Origin: Paulinella micropora
Taxonomy: Eukaryota; Cercozoa; Imbricatea; Euglyphida
Direction: 5' to 3'
Length of the DNA stretch: 64,000 nucleotides
NCBI GenBank assembly: GCA_009731375.1
Contig: BJOX01000287.1
Location: forward strand, 134,467-198,466
Positions 42,891 to 57,268 of the stretch are shown here, piece after piece (within the stretch, counting starts at the first letter, position 1; every line of letters starts with the position of its first letter). A model generated the notes under the pieces. That model saw nothing but the letters and a program-made list of their open reading frames with translations, was not told the DNA's origin and did no database searches. The position numbers were made by a program, and so were the translations under genes.

Positions 42891-43655
42891 AGTGTACGTA
42901 GGAGAATATCAATGTCTATAGCTAGAATATACCTATAGCTAGCTATATAATATTATATATATGGTATACTACTTGGTCCTGCCAACGTAGTAGTCGGCTT
43001 CATTTACCCCCCCCCCCCCGGAGGGGTAAAATATTATTATTTTATTTAACAAAAACAGGCCCATGTTCACAAGACGAAAATATGACATATTTTACTAGTT
43101 TCAACTCGTGCTGGAAAAAAAACATGACTACAAACAACGACCGGAAAGAAGAAATGAAGGGACGAAATGCATGACAGGATTGTTTGTGCAGGAACTCGTG
43201 AGTCAAGATTGAAGAAGGGTAGCTTGGAAACCGGTCAAGTTGTAAAAGCCAACCGGTGAGGTGCCGCGCAAATGGAAAGCGAACCCTTCCCATGGGACAA
43301 ACTCAAAAATCCGAAGCATGAATTTCCATGAAACAAAAATATGTCATATTTTTGAAGTTTAATGATTACAAAAACTTGTAGCGATTACCGGTGGCAACCA
43401 TGAATAAAGCTAAAGAATGCCCGAAAACCCTAAATCTGAACCGAAGACAGGAATAACCATCATCAAAGCTGTCAATGTAAACTAAAAACAACGTGCACTA
43501 TATTGTGTGCTGCTGGGAGGAAGAAGAAGTCCCCGACTGAATGTCCTCAGAGAACCGAAACTGCCATGTGGACGCCCGGGCGCCACGTGCAGCTCTGCGC
43601 TCAGGAGGCCTCAAAGACTGCTGCACTGACGCGGAGGCGACAGTAGATGCTAATT

Positions 43656-45345
43656 CTATGAATTGGGACACATCACTGTCAGACTGTCGGAAGTGTCTCC
43701 AGCTTCGCTCTGCGCCATGCCGTCAGTGTCCTCGCCGTCAGAAGCAGGTGCCTCACCTCGGCGGCGTCTTCGGCGAGGGCGAGGCAAAATGCGGTTCTGG
43801 GATGGATGTGCCTTGCCATCCGGCGGTCCATCCCCAGATGACATGGAGGACGATGTACCACTGAGACTAATCACACCTGACTCCGCACGTGCCAAATCAA
43901 CGCTTTCGTCTGGATCGTCAACGAGTCCGTCTTCAATGGCGGCACGAACAGTCACCAGCCAGTCCAAAACAGTGAGTCAACGACACCGATCCGCGTTTTG
44001 AGCAAACTTCGGCAACACATCATCCATGACCTCGACCTTTAGATCGAAGGCAACAAGTCTTTGTTTAATGTCTTCTTTCGAATCCCAGTCAAGGGCTGCC
44101 CCGGCTGGGTACATTCTCGCACGGTCATGAACAATGTCCTCGATCAGATCCGACAGGAAGTTGTAAGCAATCTTGACTTCGTCACCTCGAGGGTGAATTT
44201 TTTGTCCATCGGACTCAGAAGGAGGCGCAACATTGCCTCGATTGTGAGTTACCAGCAACAGGGTCTGCTCGACGTGCTGGACGTCGAATCGCAAGGGGTC
44301 CGTGAGAGAGTGCCTCGCTACAGTGCTGAGGTTTGCTTCACAACGCTCTTCAGAAAAGATCCGAGGGTCGTGACAAAAAGCCCTCCACGCCGGATGCTGG
44401 TGGCGCCTCCAGTAGTTGAGGGTCAGAAGGTGCAGGCACAAAACGTGCGAGTACTCGTTAGCTCTGAAGTGGAGAAGGACATGGAGGGCGCGATGCAAGT
44501 AAGCAAAAATCTGATCAGGCATGTTCTCCCTAGTCACGCAGCCGAGATCTTGGGCCTGAAACACAAAGAAGACAAATATGACATATTTTCAAACCTCACA
44601 AACATGGCTGGCTGACCACTGGCATGAACACTCAAACAAAACCAGCAAAGCTCCGAGGTTGACCCTCTGTGCAGGGGTGAGCTCTTGATTGAACTGGAAA
44701 TTGTCGAGAAGGTCAGCTTGAACGAAGGGGTAAGCAAGACGAACGTAGGCCATGACCGCCGAAATCATCTTGAGTCTAGGTTTGATCCTGAACTTTTTGG
44801 AAGGAAAAAGATCATGCGAAAGGGGCCCAAAAACCTGGCGCTTAAACTCACGCCAAATCAAGACACAAAGGAACTTGTGAACATGCCAATGGCCCAAGAA
44901 GACACACATCCAGGACTTCAAGTGCGACAAACCCCGGCTTCGATCGTACAAAGCCTGTGACATCAATTAAAAAAAAATACCATATTTTCGAATGCATGCA
45001 CAGAATTACTACCTTGTAAATCCGCTTGTAAATGTTAGAATCTACAGTAAAAAGCTGGAAACGTCAAACTTCCGAACGGCGATGCTGTAAATCAAGTTTC
45101 TCGAGAAGTCTGATGAGGGCGTCGTTCGACGCATTGTTCTGGTCCTCCATTCTCAGACCTTTGAAAACAACCGGTTCATTGCCGGGCCGGGTGTCGACTA
45201 ACAAGTCCGCTGGCAAACAAAGCGGAATTCTGATGCATTGCTTGGAGACAGAATCATAAAAAAATCGCTTGAAATCTCTGTTGTTGGTTTGAAGCTCTCT
45301 CATGTTAGCTTGGGTCAAGGCAACGACCGCGTCGTCAAACAATCG
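43656..45345 (-). CDS. Unrecognised multi-exon protein of the 7.2 kb element (3' exons)
   Basis: Three exons join in frame: 45013-~45345 (ends NIYKRIYK), 44595-44954 (ALYDRSRG to SASHVCE) and 44555 downward (AQDLGCVTREN onward). The introns are 44955-45012 (58 nt) and 44556-44594 (39 nt), with GT/AG ends and the palindrome inside each. The protein is rich in aromatic, His and Arg residues, with FLGHWHVHKFL and YLHRALHVLLHF. One in-frame TGA at about 43978 separates it from a further acidic/basic tail (43656-43975) with PRPRRRRRRGE. Upstream, a frame change near 45350 leads to FDNFATSLKF. It may be a replication or transposition protein, but no domain was recognised. Confidence 0.5.
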
Positions 45346-45659
45346 GGAAAAGCATCGACCTGGCCCGGGCGAAGCACCATGCTGGGAGGGTTCTGGCGCT
45401 GAGATTTCAGAATTCCGAAGACAGTCCAGAGGCCGTTGTTGTAGGGGCCACTCCCAAAGTTCGGCACTCCGACGTTCCGAAACTTCAAGCTGGTGGCGAA
45501 GTTGTCGAACCAAGTAGACTTCAGGTCGTCGGCTCGTTTCTCCTCCACACTTGCAAAATGAAAAAAAAAAAAGACATAGAAAAAAAATGACATAGAAAAA
45601 CAAACAAAAAAACCAACAAAAAACAAACAAACAAAAAAAAAAAACATAGAAAAACAAAC

Positions 45660-45695
<36 letters not shown>

Positions 45696-45927
45696 NNNNN
45701 NNNNNAAAAAAAAAAAAAAAAAAAAAACTGTGCAACCAGTTTGAGTGGTTCTTTCACTCTGCCTGGTCCCTCTGGACAGGGCAGGATGGAAAAAAGAATT
45801 AACGAAGCTTCCAGGTCAGAAAAAAAGCATTGGCATGCAATTTTACACCAGAAGAATTTGTAATTGCATGCAAGTACCCTTCGCTAAATGAGAAACAAGT
45901 TTCACCAGGGTTGGCGCTCTTTTGCGC

Positions 45928-46972
45928 TTACTCTGCTCTGGAAAGCGCAGAAAAGCATGAACCAGTAACGACCTTAGGGGTCAGATGAAGAATCGTAGCA
46001 AGAAATTTTACCACGGAAGAAATTTGTAATTTCTTGCCAGAACCCTCCCTCAAATGAACAATAAGTCTCACCAGAGACTTTGAAATTCTCACCAGCATTG
46101 ACATCCAGACACGGTAATCGGAAGTGTGCTGAAGTGCATTGGTGTTCTCTTCGGAAACATGTCTGTCTAATTTGACAAACAGCAGTCCGAAGACGACCAG
46201 CAACAGTTTGAGTTGGTGCTCTTCTTCCTTTACTATGTTCAAAAGGCAGAAAAGCAAGAACTAGTAACGACCGTAGACAGCGGTGTGTTCTCTACCTCGT
46301 CTTTGGGCAATCTTTTGCCAAAAACGTGAAAGAGTACTAGCAAAAAACAGCTCATCCGCAGAGAACCGAGTTTTCTGTGATTAGGCACACCGAGGATTTC
46401 CAAGAGTTAAACTAGTTCAAGTACAAGTAATGAACGGGGTTGTACTTGTGGGTTTCAGAAAACACTTCAGATAAGAAAAATATGTGATATTTTTGGTAAC
46501 TACACAAACTAAAAACTACAACCAAGGCAACATTTTGAAAAGACAAAAAATATAGCATATTTTTCAGAACAGTTGATGATCATCCAGGCGTAAAGGAGGG
46601 GGAAAGTAAAGAACCTTAGAGATGTCTTGATTTCCTGAAGGCGAATTTTGCGGCGGCGATCAAACTCCTGATCGGAATCACTCTTCCAAACGAGGACAAA
46701 ACATCGAGTCCTTCCCTGCTTAGTCCTCGATGCTTGAGTTCAAGGCACAAGTCAAGCTCCCACTGGAGAGAACGCTGACCCTGTTGAAGCATGACGAAAA
46801 AAAGGAAGCACGAAAACGCTTGTCTGCCCTCCGACACAAGAATTTGGGCGTCATGTTCTTCAATTTTGCGAAACTGACCGTTCGGATGCCTAACATGCGC
46901 TAACTTATGCCAAAATCTGTAAAGTCTGTCAGGCGCAAACATTTTCACCCAAGCCTCGAAGCCAAAACCCAA
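45928..46972 (-). CDS. Probable upstream exons of the same minus-strand gene
   Basis: Two minus-strand frames look protein-coding: 46616-46972 (WVKMFAPDRLYRFWHKLAHV, then LDLCLELKHRGLSREGLDVL) and 45928-46257 (FVKLDRHVSEENTNALQHTS). Between them lie two palindromes (46476, 46546), as expected if introns separate them, but I could not fix splice sites. Between 45540 and 45735 is an A-rich/poly-A tract with a 10-N gap. The gene start is probably upstream of 46.97 kb. No family was recognised. Confidence 0.4.
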
Positions 46973-47642
46973 GAAATCGCCTGACCACGAGTGACCACAA
47001 AAAAAAATGCATTGAACGTGCTACAGGCAACTTACTGGAGACAGCCTTCTTGATTTTCAGGTCTTGTTCTGCGAACGTGTTACAATCAGGAACAAAAGAA
47101 GTGCTCTAAATCGATTTTGCCACTTCAACGAAGTGGCTTCTCAGCGCAGACAGGTAACCTCGCTTGAGAACCTAATACTGTAAAAAAAAACAGAAGTGGC
47201 GAGAATTGTTTTACAAGGGTTGTCGGAAAACAGAAATATGGCATATTCCGACAATGGACCCTTTTCAAACAAATCCGTCCGGAAAAAAGGTACCAAATCA
47301 CTTTCAAATGATTTCACAGGAAAAAAAAAGTCATATTTTCGAAAGTGAGCCGGTTTGAGCCGACACTCGGTGCCACCAAGGCACAAAAACCGGTTTCGGA
47401 CGTCTGTTTTTGGGGACGAGTGGCCGGACTGGGTCCGTTTTCCATTTTTGATTGCATTTCACCATATGAGGGTGAGTTTCCGTCCCTATCAAAAAAAAAA
47501 AAAACACACACACACACACACACATGTTTTCAGGCCTAACTTAATTTTTTTTTGCTCCGTGAACGCTTCCGGTCAAGTTGACCGCTTTTGTTCTGTTGTC
47601 TAGATTGTTGCACTCTCAAAATCGCTTTCCGAACACTACATC

Positions 47643-48212
47643 ATGGGGGGTCCCTCTATCAACAAGTCTTACCTAACCTACAAATGGTGGATCACACCTG
47701 AGTTGGTGCTTGTTGTCTCTGACCTGGAGTTTGGAGGAGAGCATGGGAGTGACTACACGGGTCAAGTCGAGAGCAAAATCGATCTCGGTTTTGTGTGGAA
47801 GTTTGCGTTTAAGCCAAAAGGTGCTACTAGTTACAAGTACAACCCTCGACTTTGGCACATTCAGGTGTGGGTCAAGGACGAAAGCAAAGAGCAAGGTGGA
47901 GACTTCAAGACGTTTGCCTTGCTCGATGAACTGTGCCTGACGACAGCTTACTTTGTGAGCTGGCCTCAAGCTCAAAAGAAAAATATGGTATATTTTTGGT
48001 TTGAAGACCTCAGCATCCGCATCCATCTTTTCCTGAAATTGTTTGACGTAAGCGTTCGCAGCCCCTACAACCAGGAGCAAAAATAAAAAAATCATAGTGA
48101 CCCGAAGCCCAAAAAAGAGTTCGGGCAAGCATGGCCGCCATGAACTTACAGCCAATAATTGAAACTTGTTCAAATTCAAGCAACAACTACAACAGACACA
48201 AAGCAACAACAA
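47643..48212. other. Open frames on both strands, coding strand unresolved
   Basis: A plus-strand frame (47643-48086, with KWWITPELVLVVSDLEFGGE) and a minus-strand frame (47673-48212) overlap almost fully. The plus frame has ATG at 47643 and a good donor GTGAGC near 47955, before the palindrome at 47979. The minus frame has a hydrophobic start. Either could be an exon; composition alone does not decide. Confidence 0.3.
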
Positions 48213-48392
48213 ACAAGTACAACAAAGGAGAGAGCTTGCTGACTTGTAGGAGCTGCCACCCTTGGGCCTTTGGACAACATGTCGTACAGCTTCTCGTCCC
48301 AGGTCACCCCCTCCTCAGGCCAGAATGTCTCACGATTCTTTGTTCCACTTCGTTTTTGTTTTTCCGTCTCCAAAAAATATGTCATATTTTTC

Positions 48393-49844
48393 ATCTGAGA
48401 GAGTCATCGTCAACCACGACCTCATCGTTGTCCCGTGTTGAAAATATGCAATATTTTTCAACTTAGGATGGTTCCAAGGAGGAGGTCAAGCAGACAGTCG
48501 CTGATTCCCAGGCTGCCCCGGCTAACCCTTCCTCTGTTTTCCGTCCCGACAATTCTCTTGCTCGTGCTGCATCCCGCGCCCCGAATTCTCAGCACAGTGT
48601 TGCAGCTACTGAGGTTGCGGGAGCCGAAGCCGAAGAGGAACTTGCTACCGCCGCCAGTTCCGTTGCTCGTCGTGTTTCTGCTCAGCTAGCTGCAGGTAGG
48701 CCCCAAAGCCCCGCATCTTTAGCCCCTGCTGCCACTCAGCCTTCGGGCTCCTCGTCGAGTAGTTCTTCGAGCTCTTCATCGAGCAGTTCCTCAACATCCA
48801 CTCCATTACGATCCATCCCTCCGAACAAAAAGCAGCCCAAGACGGCGGTTGGACCCACCACGCCTCTGGCCAAGAGCACCTCCGCCACTGCCGCGACCGC
48901 CTCTTCATCCTCGTCGTCTTCTGCCGCACCCCAGGTTCCCCTGTCTCCGGCGTCGTCTTCTTCTTCAGCCTCCACACCTGATCCATCTGGAAAGCGCAAA
49001 CCTGAGGCCTCGCCGGAAGGGTCCGAACCAGCAGAGAAGAAGCGCAAGATGAAGGGGAAAAAAGAAGTTGGGGAAGAATGTCTCCGAGGCTGACAAGCAG
49101 GAGGCTGAGAAGAATGAGTACATCAAGGGTCAGCCCCCCTTTTCTTTTGTTCTTTTGTTGAAAAATATGTCATATTTTTTGGTTGGTTGTTCTGTGCAGA
49201 CACCAGACTGAAGATGAAGGAAGCCACCAAAGCCCTTGCCAGCATGACTTACAAAAATGTGGAGGCCATTCCGGACGCCATCGCTACCCAACACAGGGCT
49301 GTGACTGATCGTTTACTCGACCCAGACCCTGTCAAGCAACTCGCTGACAATTTTAAAAAGTCTCAGGATCCCAACAGGAAGATCTAATGGGTGGGTTGGA
49401 TCACTGCGCAAAGTTGTCCATCCCGGAACGCTGGGGCTGGACGATGCTGTGGACAAGGTGGAGGAAAAAGAAGAAGACTAGGAAGAGGATGACGACGGGG
49501 AGGTCGACGCGACCCTTCAAAAGAAAGGTTTCATTGGAGGGCAAAAGTCTTCTATCCACGCCAAGTGCTGCGTGTGTGAGATCACGTTTGACGTGCGGGA
49601 TTTTGACAGTACCGCTTGCCAGAAATTCAACAGCACAGTTCATAAAGGGTGGTGGAAGACAGGCGAAAAGCTGGAAGATAGCACAGATGAGTACGATCAA
49701 TGCGAATGGACCTGCGGCGTAGAGGAAGGCGATTGCAACAAGGAGGATGGCTTTAGAGCGGAAGGTTCCTTCTGTTCGGAAGGGTGCCACAAAGATTTGC
49801 ATCTCGTGATGTTCATGCCGCCTCCTGCCGCTGCTACCCAGTAA
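48393..49844 (+). pseudogene. Unrecognised Ser/Ala-rich protein with Cys-rich C-terminus
   Basis: A candidate 32 nt intron (48435-48466) contains the palindrome. The next exon encodes a Ser/Ala/Pro-rich, probably disordered region with a long Ser run and a basic KRKPEASPEG...EKKRKMKGKK part resembling a nuclear localisation signal. One base too many in an A run near 49060 shifts the frame; after it NVSEADKQEAEKNEYIK joins over intron 49129-49199 to DTRLKMKEATKALASM. An in-frame TAA at 49385-49387 and a TAG near 49480 follow. Readable sequence then continues with a Cys-rich end (CCVCEITFDV, CEWTCGVEEGDC, FCSEGCHKDLH), possibly zinc-binding. No function was recognised. Confidence 0.45.
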
Positions 49845-50236
49845 TACACATGGATTCTTGCACTGTTTTCGAAATTTTTCATATTTTTTGAAAGTACTTT
49901 TTCATTACATTGATCCTTTTGTTTAATTGTTTTAATTTTGCCTAATTATAATTATAAACGTTTTCGTGTCTCCGGACCGGCCGCGGTTCAAGACTTTCCT
50001 TCTCGTTTCCACCGCTATTTGGAGTGTGTTTGAAGACATTAGTTCCGGGAAATATGTCATCCAAAATTTCAAGGCTGCACTGTTTTTCGATGGCTGAAAC
50101 TGCTTTCATGACGTTTTTTCACGTTTATCCCTGTTAAAACAGAAAATTTTAGTAAATTACAGATATTTTTTCCCCCCTGAATTGACGTACGTTGGCAGGC
50201 CTAGGACCAAGTAGTACTAGTACTAGTACTCTAGGT

Positions 50237-50414
50237 ACTAACTTAATAATCTGCCGTACTTGCTGTGTCCTACAGTAGATACTTTATTGAGAAAAGTGCG
50301 CCAAGGGACGGCCCAATTGTATACTAGGCCGGACATACGTAATGGCTCTAACGACACACATTACATATGCCGCCCATACTGACTACCAGGTTAATTATAT
50401 TAATAGGTCTAACA
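50237..50414 (-). repeat. Solo LTR-like repeat, opposite orientation to 33499-33680
   Basis: The reverse complement starts TGTTAGACCTATTAATATAA and follows the 33499 repeat through AATAAAG and the CTGTAGGACACAGC part. There are several substitutions and the last ~7 bp are replaced. No element interior adjoins it, so it is probably a solo LTR. It lies directly outside the right end of the 7.2 kb element. Confidence 0.8.
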
Positions 50415-50554
50415 CTTTGATCCTTATTTATCATGACAAGCAAAGAGAATTGGGTTATTGGTGAAGTTGTTGGACTTGGTTGAGTAAAAGGATAGCCTGG
50501 GCCGGCCCGGCATCAATAAATATTTTCTTTTATCACCGAACCGGCAAAACGTGT

Positions 50555-51160
50555 CACAAGTTTCACGGAAAATCGGGGGAAAAGGTAATATATGTAGGGC
50601 AAAGGCAATGGTTAATCTTTTCTAAAAAGCATCGGATCGTTGATTTAATTATCGTTTGAAATCATCAAGTTTCTAAACGGAATCGAAAACTAGTTATATA
50701 GTGAAGTCGAAACGTCGTGCAGAGGAGAATCTGCCACCCGATGATGACAGAACCGGTCAAAAAGCCTCTGAGTAACTTATCAACGGTAAAGGTTTTGGCC
50801 GGTCGTTAAGGTGCTCAGTCTGATAGACCCATCGTTAGTCCGGCACTCAGCTATTCTGTACGCAACTCTAATCAACAGTTAGGTCTGGGGGGGGGAAAGC
50901 TATCAGACTGAGCACTTTCACGACCGGCCGAAATCACTACTGTGCAGTCATTGACTTTTCACTGTTTTTGACCGGGCCGTTAGATCAGTTCTCCTCTGCA
51001 CGACGTTTCCACTTCACTAACTAGTTTTCGATCAAGTTTCGTTCAGAAATGACTTCAAACTATCAACTCAAAGTTATTTTTAGACTAGAAAAGATTAAGT
51101 ATTGCCTTTTTCCCACTCTAAAACCTTTCCCCTGATTTCCCGTGAAACACGCACGTTGCG
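50555..51160. repeat. Foldback element with ~280 bp imperfect inverted arms
   Basis: The left arm (about 50555-50835) and right arm (about 50895-51160) are reverse complements with moderate divergence. Pairs include AACGTCGTGCAGAGGAGAA with TTCTCCTCTGCACGACGTT, and GTGCTCAGTCTGATAG with CTATCAGACTGAGCAC. TTAATCTTTTCTA and its complement also mirror. No coding capacity was seen. It is probably a foldback or long-hairpin MITE-like repeat. Confidence 0.75.
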
Positions 51161-51679
51161 GTAAATTTGTGGACAAGGGAACAAGAGTGCCACCGACGGA
51201 AAACAATATCATGATTTTGACTTGCTTTTACATCATGACTGAGGAAACATTTTCCAAATGCAAATTTCGGACACTTGAAATTATAAGTCGGACTTGAAGC
51301 CATCCTTCAAGTGCTTTACAGGTGCTTCAAGTTACGCGAGCTCACCAACTCACAATCTACGTTCAGTCGTGTTCGTACTTTGCATTCCAAGTCTGCAAAC
51401 AAGTAGAAGTTTTAATCCACGTAAATAAACGAAGTGACCGCTCTGCTATTTACTGGTATTTCACCTGCACTTAGGAGTCAGGACTTAAAGCAGCCATAGA
51501 GACTTTTAATAAGAGTTCGTTGTGTTATCCCTTGTCTTTGTATCCAAACCCACAACGGGCCGGTCAAAAAGGAATGAAATGTCAACGCGCAGACTGATAG
51601 AACAGTGCAAAGGTTAAATTTACATATGTTATGACCAGCCGACAGAGTCAAGTAGACCCATAGTATTAATGTTGAGTCT

Positions 51680-51683
<4 letters not shown>
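51161..51683. other. Stretch without a recognised feature
   Basis: This is moderately AT-rich single-copy-looking sequence before the microsatellite block. No open frame with recognisable motifs was found. Confidence 0.5.
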
Positions 51684-53075
<1,392 letters not shown>

Positions 53076-53216
53076 ATTGTGCGTGCTTTTGTGTGGTGGT
53101 GTGTGCGTGCGCATGCGTGCATGTGTGCGTATGATCCGTGTGGGATGTAATTTAGTTGCGATGCTGATTCTGCTGCCCAGATCTATTGATGGTTTATGGT
53201 CATACCTCACACACGC

Positions 53217-53811
53217 TTACTGCAGATAAGTTTTCTCTATATCCAACCGGAAGTGTGTGCGCAGCTCGGTGAGAAGTTGGTGTGGCACTTGATATCGTGC
53301 GGCAGAGCGGATGATGAGATCGGCAGGGATCTTGTTCAGGTCATCCAGGCGCTTGAGGAAATGGAAAGTGCTTTCGTAGTCCATCAACAGCAACTTGTCC
53401 TGCACTGCGTCCAAGATAGCTAGTCCTACTTGAAACAGGCCGCGGTATCCTTCCGCGATGATGTAGTCCCAAATGCGCAAGACTGTGTCCTGCTTGATCT
53501 CACCGCGGGAAAAAAGTGTCATGAACCAGGGAGTGTTATAGTTGGCACCTTCCCACAAGTCGAGGTCTTTGAGGTGAGCGGCGATCTTGGGGTGGTACCA
53601 TTGCACCAGGCAGTCGAACTGCAGACGTAGATAACATACATACACACATACATACATACATGCATACATACATACATGCATACATACATACATACATACA
53701 TACATACATACATACATTACATACATGACATACATTACATACATTACATACATTACATACATACATACATACATACATACACATACATACATACATGCAT
53801 GCATGCATACA

Positions 53812-53843
<32 letters not shown>

Positions 53844-54546
53844 GATACATACATACATACATACATACATACATACATGCATACATACTACATACATACA
53901 TACATACATACGTAAAACATAATACATAAAATACATAACTTGCACAACATACATAACATACATAACATACATTCCATCATACATTCCATATATAACATAC
54001 ATGCCATACATAACATACATTACATACATTACATACATTCAATATATTACATATATTACATACATTACATACATTACATACATTACATACATAACATACA
54101 CATAACATACACATAACATACACATAACATACACATACATACATTACATACATTACATACATTACATACATACATACACGCATACATACATAACATAACA
54201 TAACATAACATAACATAAAACATAACACATAACACATAATACATAACACATAACACATAACATAACATAACATATAACATATAACATAAAACATATAACA
54301 TATAACATAACATAACATAACAAAACATATAACATATAACATGTAACATATAACATATAACATATAACATAACATAACATAACATAACATAACATATAAC
54401 ATATAACATAACATAACATTACATAAGATAACATAACATAACATAAGATAACATAACATAATATAACATAACATATAACATAACATAACATAACATAACA
54501 TATAACATATAACATATAACATAACATAACATAACATAACATAACA

Positions 54547-54577
<31 letters not shown>

Positions 54578-55077
54578 CATGCATACATACATGCATACAT
54601 ACATACGTCACCTGGTATTTGGCTAGTTTCAGCCCGCGTAGGTCTTCCCGGTAGAATCTCATACACACAGCCACACAAATATAGACATAGAGTATAATTT
54701 GCCCCACACATGCAGATGGAGATGGTGGTGTCGTGGCAAACTGCAAACAGTGAATATGAACAACATGTCTGTGCATACTCGCGCAGGTTGTAGCGCACGT
54801 GCGCCATAAGCATGAAGAACACGTTGAAGGCCTCCTCCTCATCTGAGATCACCATTAGGACCGTCGCGGCCACGAAGTTCATGCCTTGGCAGTAGCCAAC
54901 CTACACGTGCAGCACATACAAATGTATGTATACGTATACGAAAAAGGTAAAGAATATGGACATGGATATATGGATTATATATATATATATGTATAATTTA
55001 TATGAATATGTACATGGATATGTATATGTATACATGGCCTCGTTTGCATCCTGCTCTACCCTGCTCCTGCGCCTTTG

Positions 55078-55111
<34 letters not shown>

Positions 55112-55162
55112 AAACTACAAACTACAAACTACAAACTACAAACTACAAACTACAAACTACAA

Positions 55163-55220
<58 letters not shown>

Positions 55221-55249
55221 ACTACTACTTACTACTACTTACTACTACT

Positions 55250-55312
<63 letters not shown>

Positions 55313-55627
55313 TACTTCTACTACTACTTCGACTATTACTACTACTCTTTTTCCTTTCAATTGCGCTTCACCTCTGGGTCGGCCACGACGTAGGCATGCA
55401 GCAAATTTCCCAGCGCGGCCACTCTACACAACACGCCAATAGTGAGTGTTCTGCATGCATATAAAGAGATCGGGGAATACTTTTGTTGATAGAGCGCGCC
55501 GCATGCACTTCGAGTCAGGGTCCTGCAGCAGCCCAGTACAATGTACAGGGACAGCAGCAGCAGCAGCAGCGACAACACCAAGAACAACAACCAACATCAA
55601 CAACAAACAACAACAAACAACATAAAT

Positions 55628-55665
<38 letters not shown>

Positions 55666-55817
55666 GAAAGCAAGTGCCGCAAGAGACCGATCGACGTCCT
55701 TGTCGATCTCACACTTTTCCGGCGCGGGCATCTGCAGCAGCAGCTGCACAGATGCAACGGTGTGAACGTGGGGAGATAGATAGGTAGGAAGGTAGGTAGG
55801 TCGGTAGGAGTAGATAA

Positions 55818-55866
<49 letters not shown>

Positions 55867-55899
55867 CAGATCGATAGACAGATAGATAGACAGACAGAC

Positions 55900-55933
<34 letters not shown>

Positions 55934-55958
55934 GTAGGTAGGTAGGTAGGTAGATAGG

Positions 55959-56019
<61 letters not shown>

Positions 56020-56456
56020 GTCTCGCAACTCTTTCGAGTGCAGAAAAAGAAAATTCTCTCTTCAATGTCACCATTCGTGGATTACGCAAGAGTTGTCTGG
56101 GGAGAGTGAGAGTAGCTACCTGCTCCACCGGAGTGCATGTGATCCAATCGATTCATGAGCCGAGTTGCCACAGAGCCGACGACAGACAGGCAGACGGCAA
56201 GCAAAGCGTTGAGCCGAAACGCACAAGGACCCATGGGAAGACATGCAAACAGGCAGACACAGGTAGCTATACCCCACGCTCCCCACACATAGAGTAATCT
56301 TTACAGGGGTCCATAAACACACGGTTTTTAAAACTGACGAGGGCACTGTGGTGTGTATTCCGGGTTCCTCATAATGTCAGGCGTGACTGATAGCCGAAGC
56401 ACGCACAGATTCAGAGGCGAAATAACAGGCCGCAGCAGATAGATAGATAGGTAGAT

Positions 56457-56493
<37 letters not shown>

Positions 56494-57111
56494 ATAGATA
56501 GATGGACGGACGGATGGATGGATGGATGGATATATAGATAGATAGATAGATAGGTAGATAGGTAGATGGATAGATAGATAGATAGATAGATAGAGAGATG
56601 GATAGAGAGATGGATAGATAGATAGATAGATAGATAAGATAAGATAAGATGGATAGATAGGTAGATAGGCATAAAGGTAGGCCGCCCCGGAGGCGGCTGA
56701 CGCCAGGCGTCTTCGGGACAGGATACCAGCTCGCGAATGATAGGTAGGTAGGTAGGTAGGTTAGGTAGGTAGGTAGGTAGGTAGGTAGGTAGGTAGCCTG
56801 ACCTGGTAGGGGCGGGCGTCTTCGGGACGTGACACCAGCTTGCGAATGCGCGACCTGCGCAGCAAACAAGCCGCCGCCAGCATGCATTTGAAATAAGTGC
56901 ACGATATTCGACATATCGACAATATCTTGCACAAATATGCATTTCGATGATGCAAATGCGTATATGAAAAGACATACATATAGGGGAAAGAAAGAAAGAA
57001 AGAAAGAAAGGAAAGAAAGAAAGAAAAAAAGAAAGAAAGAAAAAGAAAGAAAGAAAGAGAGAGAAAGAAAGAAAGAGAAAAGAGAGAGAGAGAGAGATAA
57101 AGATAAAGATA

Positions 57112-57142
<31 letters not shown>

Positions 57143-57218
57143 AAGAAAGAAAGAGAAAGAAAGAAAGAAAGGAAGGAAGAAAAAAAGAAAGAAAGGAAGG
57201 AAGGAAGGAAGGAAGGAA

Positions 57219-57268
<50 letters not shown>

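Larger units (their letters stand above)
41211..49889. repeat. Dispersed palindrome AAATATGNCATATTT (about 16 copies)
   Basis: Copies or close variants lie at about 41211, 41903, 42531, 43077, 43335, 44574, 44972, 46476, 46546, 47234, 47325, 47979, 48372, 48441, 49161 and 49872; half-sites lie at 42692 and 50049. Several extend to TTGAAAAATATG / CATATTTTTCAA. Three lie inside introns whose splicing restores a reading frame: 44556-44594, 44955-45012 and 49129-49199. I saw no copies elsewhere in the window. The core can form a perfect hairpin or bind a dimeric protein. Confidence 0.85.
42970..50212. mobile_element. ~7.2 kb element with TGCCAACGTA inverted termini, genes on both strands
   Basis: The left end reads TACTTGGTCCTGCCAACGTA (about 42968-42988). 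The right end carries the complement, TACGTTGGCAGG then GACCAAGTAGTA (about 50189-50216), with a 4-5 bp insertion. Between them lie a minus-strand multi-exon gene (about 43.65-47.3 kb) and a plus-strand gene (48.4-49.84 kb), both with palindrome-bearing introns. The arrangement suggests a large DNA transposon or other self-contained mobile element. No known transposase motif was recognised and no target-site duplication was confirmed. Confidence 0.5.
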
